Source: JANNGC01 sp043758205 (lineage in GTDB: Bacteria; Verrucomicrobiota; Verrucomicrobiia; Limisphaerales; SIBH01). Taken from it: a stretch of DNA of 6,470 nt. The stretch spans positions 1 to 6,470 of the forward strand of contig JAYVNY010000044.1 in NCBI GenBank assembly GCA_043758205.1, read 5' to 3'. Under the pieces are notes generated by a model, which saw nothing but the letters and a program-made list of their open reading frames with translations, was not told the origin of the DNA and did no database searches. Numbering within the stretch: position 1 is the first letter of the stretch; every line of letters starts with the position of its first letter. The translations under genes were made by a program, and so were the position numbers. Shown here in pieces: positions 5,878 to 6,470 of the stretch.

Positions 5878-6470
5878 TCAGGGCTGTTGGCGTAGTTTCG
5901 CGAGCGCGTTCAGGGCGGGCGCGAAGTCCGGGCGCAGGCGCAACGTCTCGCGGAAGGCCGCCACGGCCTCGTTGGTCTGGCCCATCGTGAGGTGCGCGGC
6001 TCCGAGGTTGAAACGGGCCTCGAGATAATTGGTGTCGAGCCGCGCCGCCTCGGCGAACTGCAGCAAGGCCGCGAGCGTGTTGAACTGCTCGGCCAGCACG
6101 CGCCCGAGGTTGTTATGCGCGGAGGCGTTGTCGGGCGCCTGTTCGAGCACGGCTTGGAACTGCTCCGCCGCCTCCGCATAACGCTTTTGGCGTGTGAGCA
6201 GGTTGCCGAGGTTGTTCCGCGCCTCGGCGTATTCGGTGAAGTTCGAGATGGCACGCCGATACGAGAACTCCGCCTCGGCGAGCTGCCCGAGACGGGACTG
6301 GGCCACGCCCAGATTGAACCACGCCTCCTCGTGCTCGGGTTTCAATTCCAGCGCGCGGCGAAAGCACAGGACGCCCAGCGCAGGGCGGCCTTCCTCCAGC
6401 AGCCGCCCGCCGCCGCTCAACACGGTCTCCAAGTCCGTTTGATTGGTCAGCCATTCGGAAAATTTTCCCA
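5878..6470 (-). CDS. TPR-repeat protein, C-terminal part (start outside window)
   Basis: The frame is open from the right edge of the window to a TGA at 5878-5880, giving at least 196 residues. It is most likely the C-terminal end of a longer protein. A TTG at 6430-6432 could start a 184-residue version, but the residues before it (KFSEWLTNQTDLE) read as normal protein and the frame has no stop up to the edge. The sequence is an array of about five 34-residue tetratricopeptide repeats plus a partial one. Each full unit has the pattern NLG..…G…EA…F..A/L…P. Examples are AWFNLGVAQSRLGQLAEAEF, ARNNLGNLLTRQKRYAEAAE and ARFNLGAAHLTMGQTNEAVA. TPRs form helical scaffolds for protein-protein contacts; the partner and any N-terminal enzyme or membrane domain cannot be seen. 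It precedes the DUF4956 gene on the same strand with a 231-base gap, so co-transcription is uncertain. Confidence 0.85.
   Translation of the reverse strand, partial: GKFSEWLTNQTDLETVLSGGGRLLEEGRPALGVLCFRRALELKPEHEEAWFNLGVAQSRLGQLAEAEFSYRRAISNFTEYAEARNNLGNLLTRQKRYAEAAEQFQAVLEQAPDNASAHNNLGRVLAEQFNTLAALLQFAEAARLDTNYLEARFNLGAAHLTMGQTNEAVAAFRETLRLRPDFAPALNALAKLRQQP

Overview
The window looks like chromosomal DNA from a GC-rich Gram-negative bacterium. My best guess is the Verrucomicrobiota (Limisphaerales/Pedosphaera-like). That guess rests on three things: a futalosine-pathway menaquinone gene (mqnE), a close homologue of the plant-type GDP-mannose 3,5-epimerase (a bacterial form is known from the verrucomicrobial genus Methylacidiphilum), and a REP-like GC-rich palindrome. 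It is inference from gene content, not a database match. No phage, transposase, CRISPR, tRNA or rRNA was seen.

Layout, left to right: (1) positions 51-83 hold a REP-like CCCTC…/GGGAG… hairpin element. (2) moeA (138-1334, minus) encodes a complete molybdopterin molybdotransferase. (3) A 212-base divergent spacer carries a very long, nearly perfect inverted repeat (1387-1489). (4) mqnE (1547-2722, plus) encodes the radical SAM aminofutalosine synthase. (5) A GDP-mannose 3,5-epimerase gene (2780-3790, plus) follows 57 bases downstream. (6) A strong hairpin terminator (3821-3851) sits between the convergent gene sets, with its U-tract serving the minus strand. (7) A tight two-gene minus-strand operon follows: a DUF4956-type integral membrane protein (4951-5646) and, 4 bases further on, an HlyD-type membrane-anchored periplasmic adaptor (3870-4946). 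(8) A 231-base spacer holds small hairpins, a candidate promoter and a ribosome binding site. (9) The C-terminal part of a TPR-repeat protein (5878 to the right edge, minus) has its start outside the window.

The genes do not form one pathway. moeA (molybdenum cofactor) and mqnE (menaquinone) are housekeeping genes for respiratory cofactors. The epimerase makes a GDP-hexose for glycans or another sugar product. The DUF4956/HlyD pair is the least understood part and is the best candidate for an undescribed envelope system: an adaptor with no ABC, RND or MFS pump beside it, co-transcribed with a small membrane protein of unknown function. The most striking non-coding structure is the 31-base-arm inverted repeat between moeA and mqnE.
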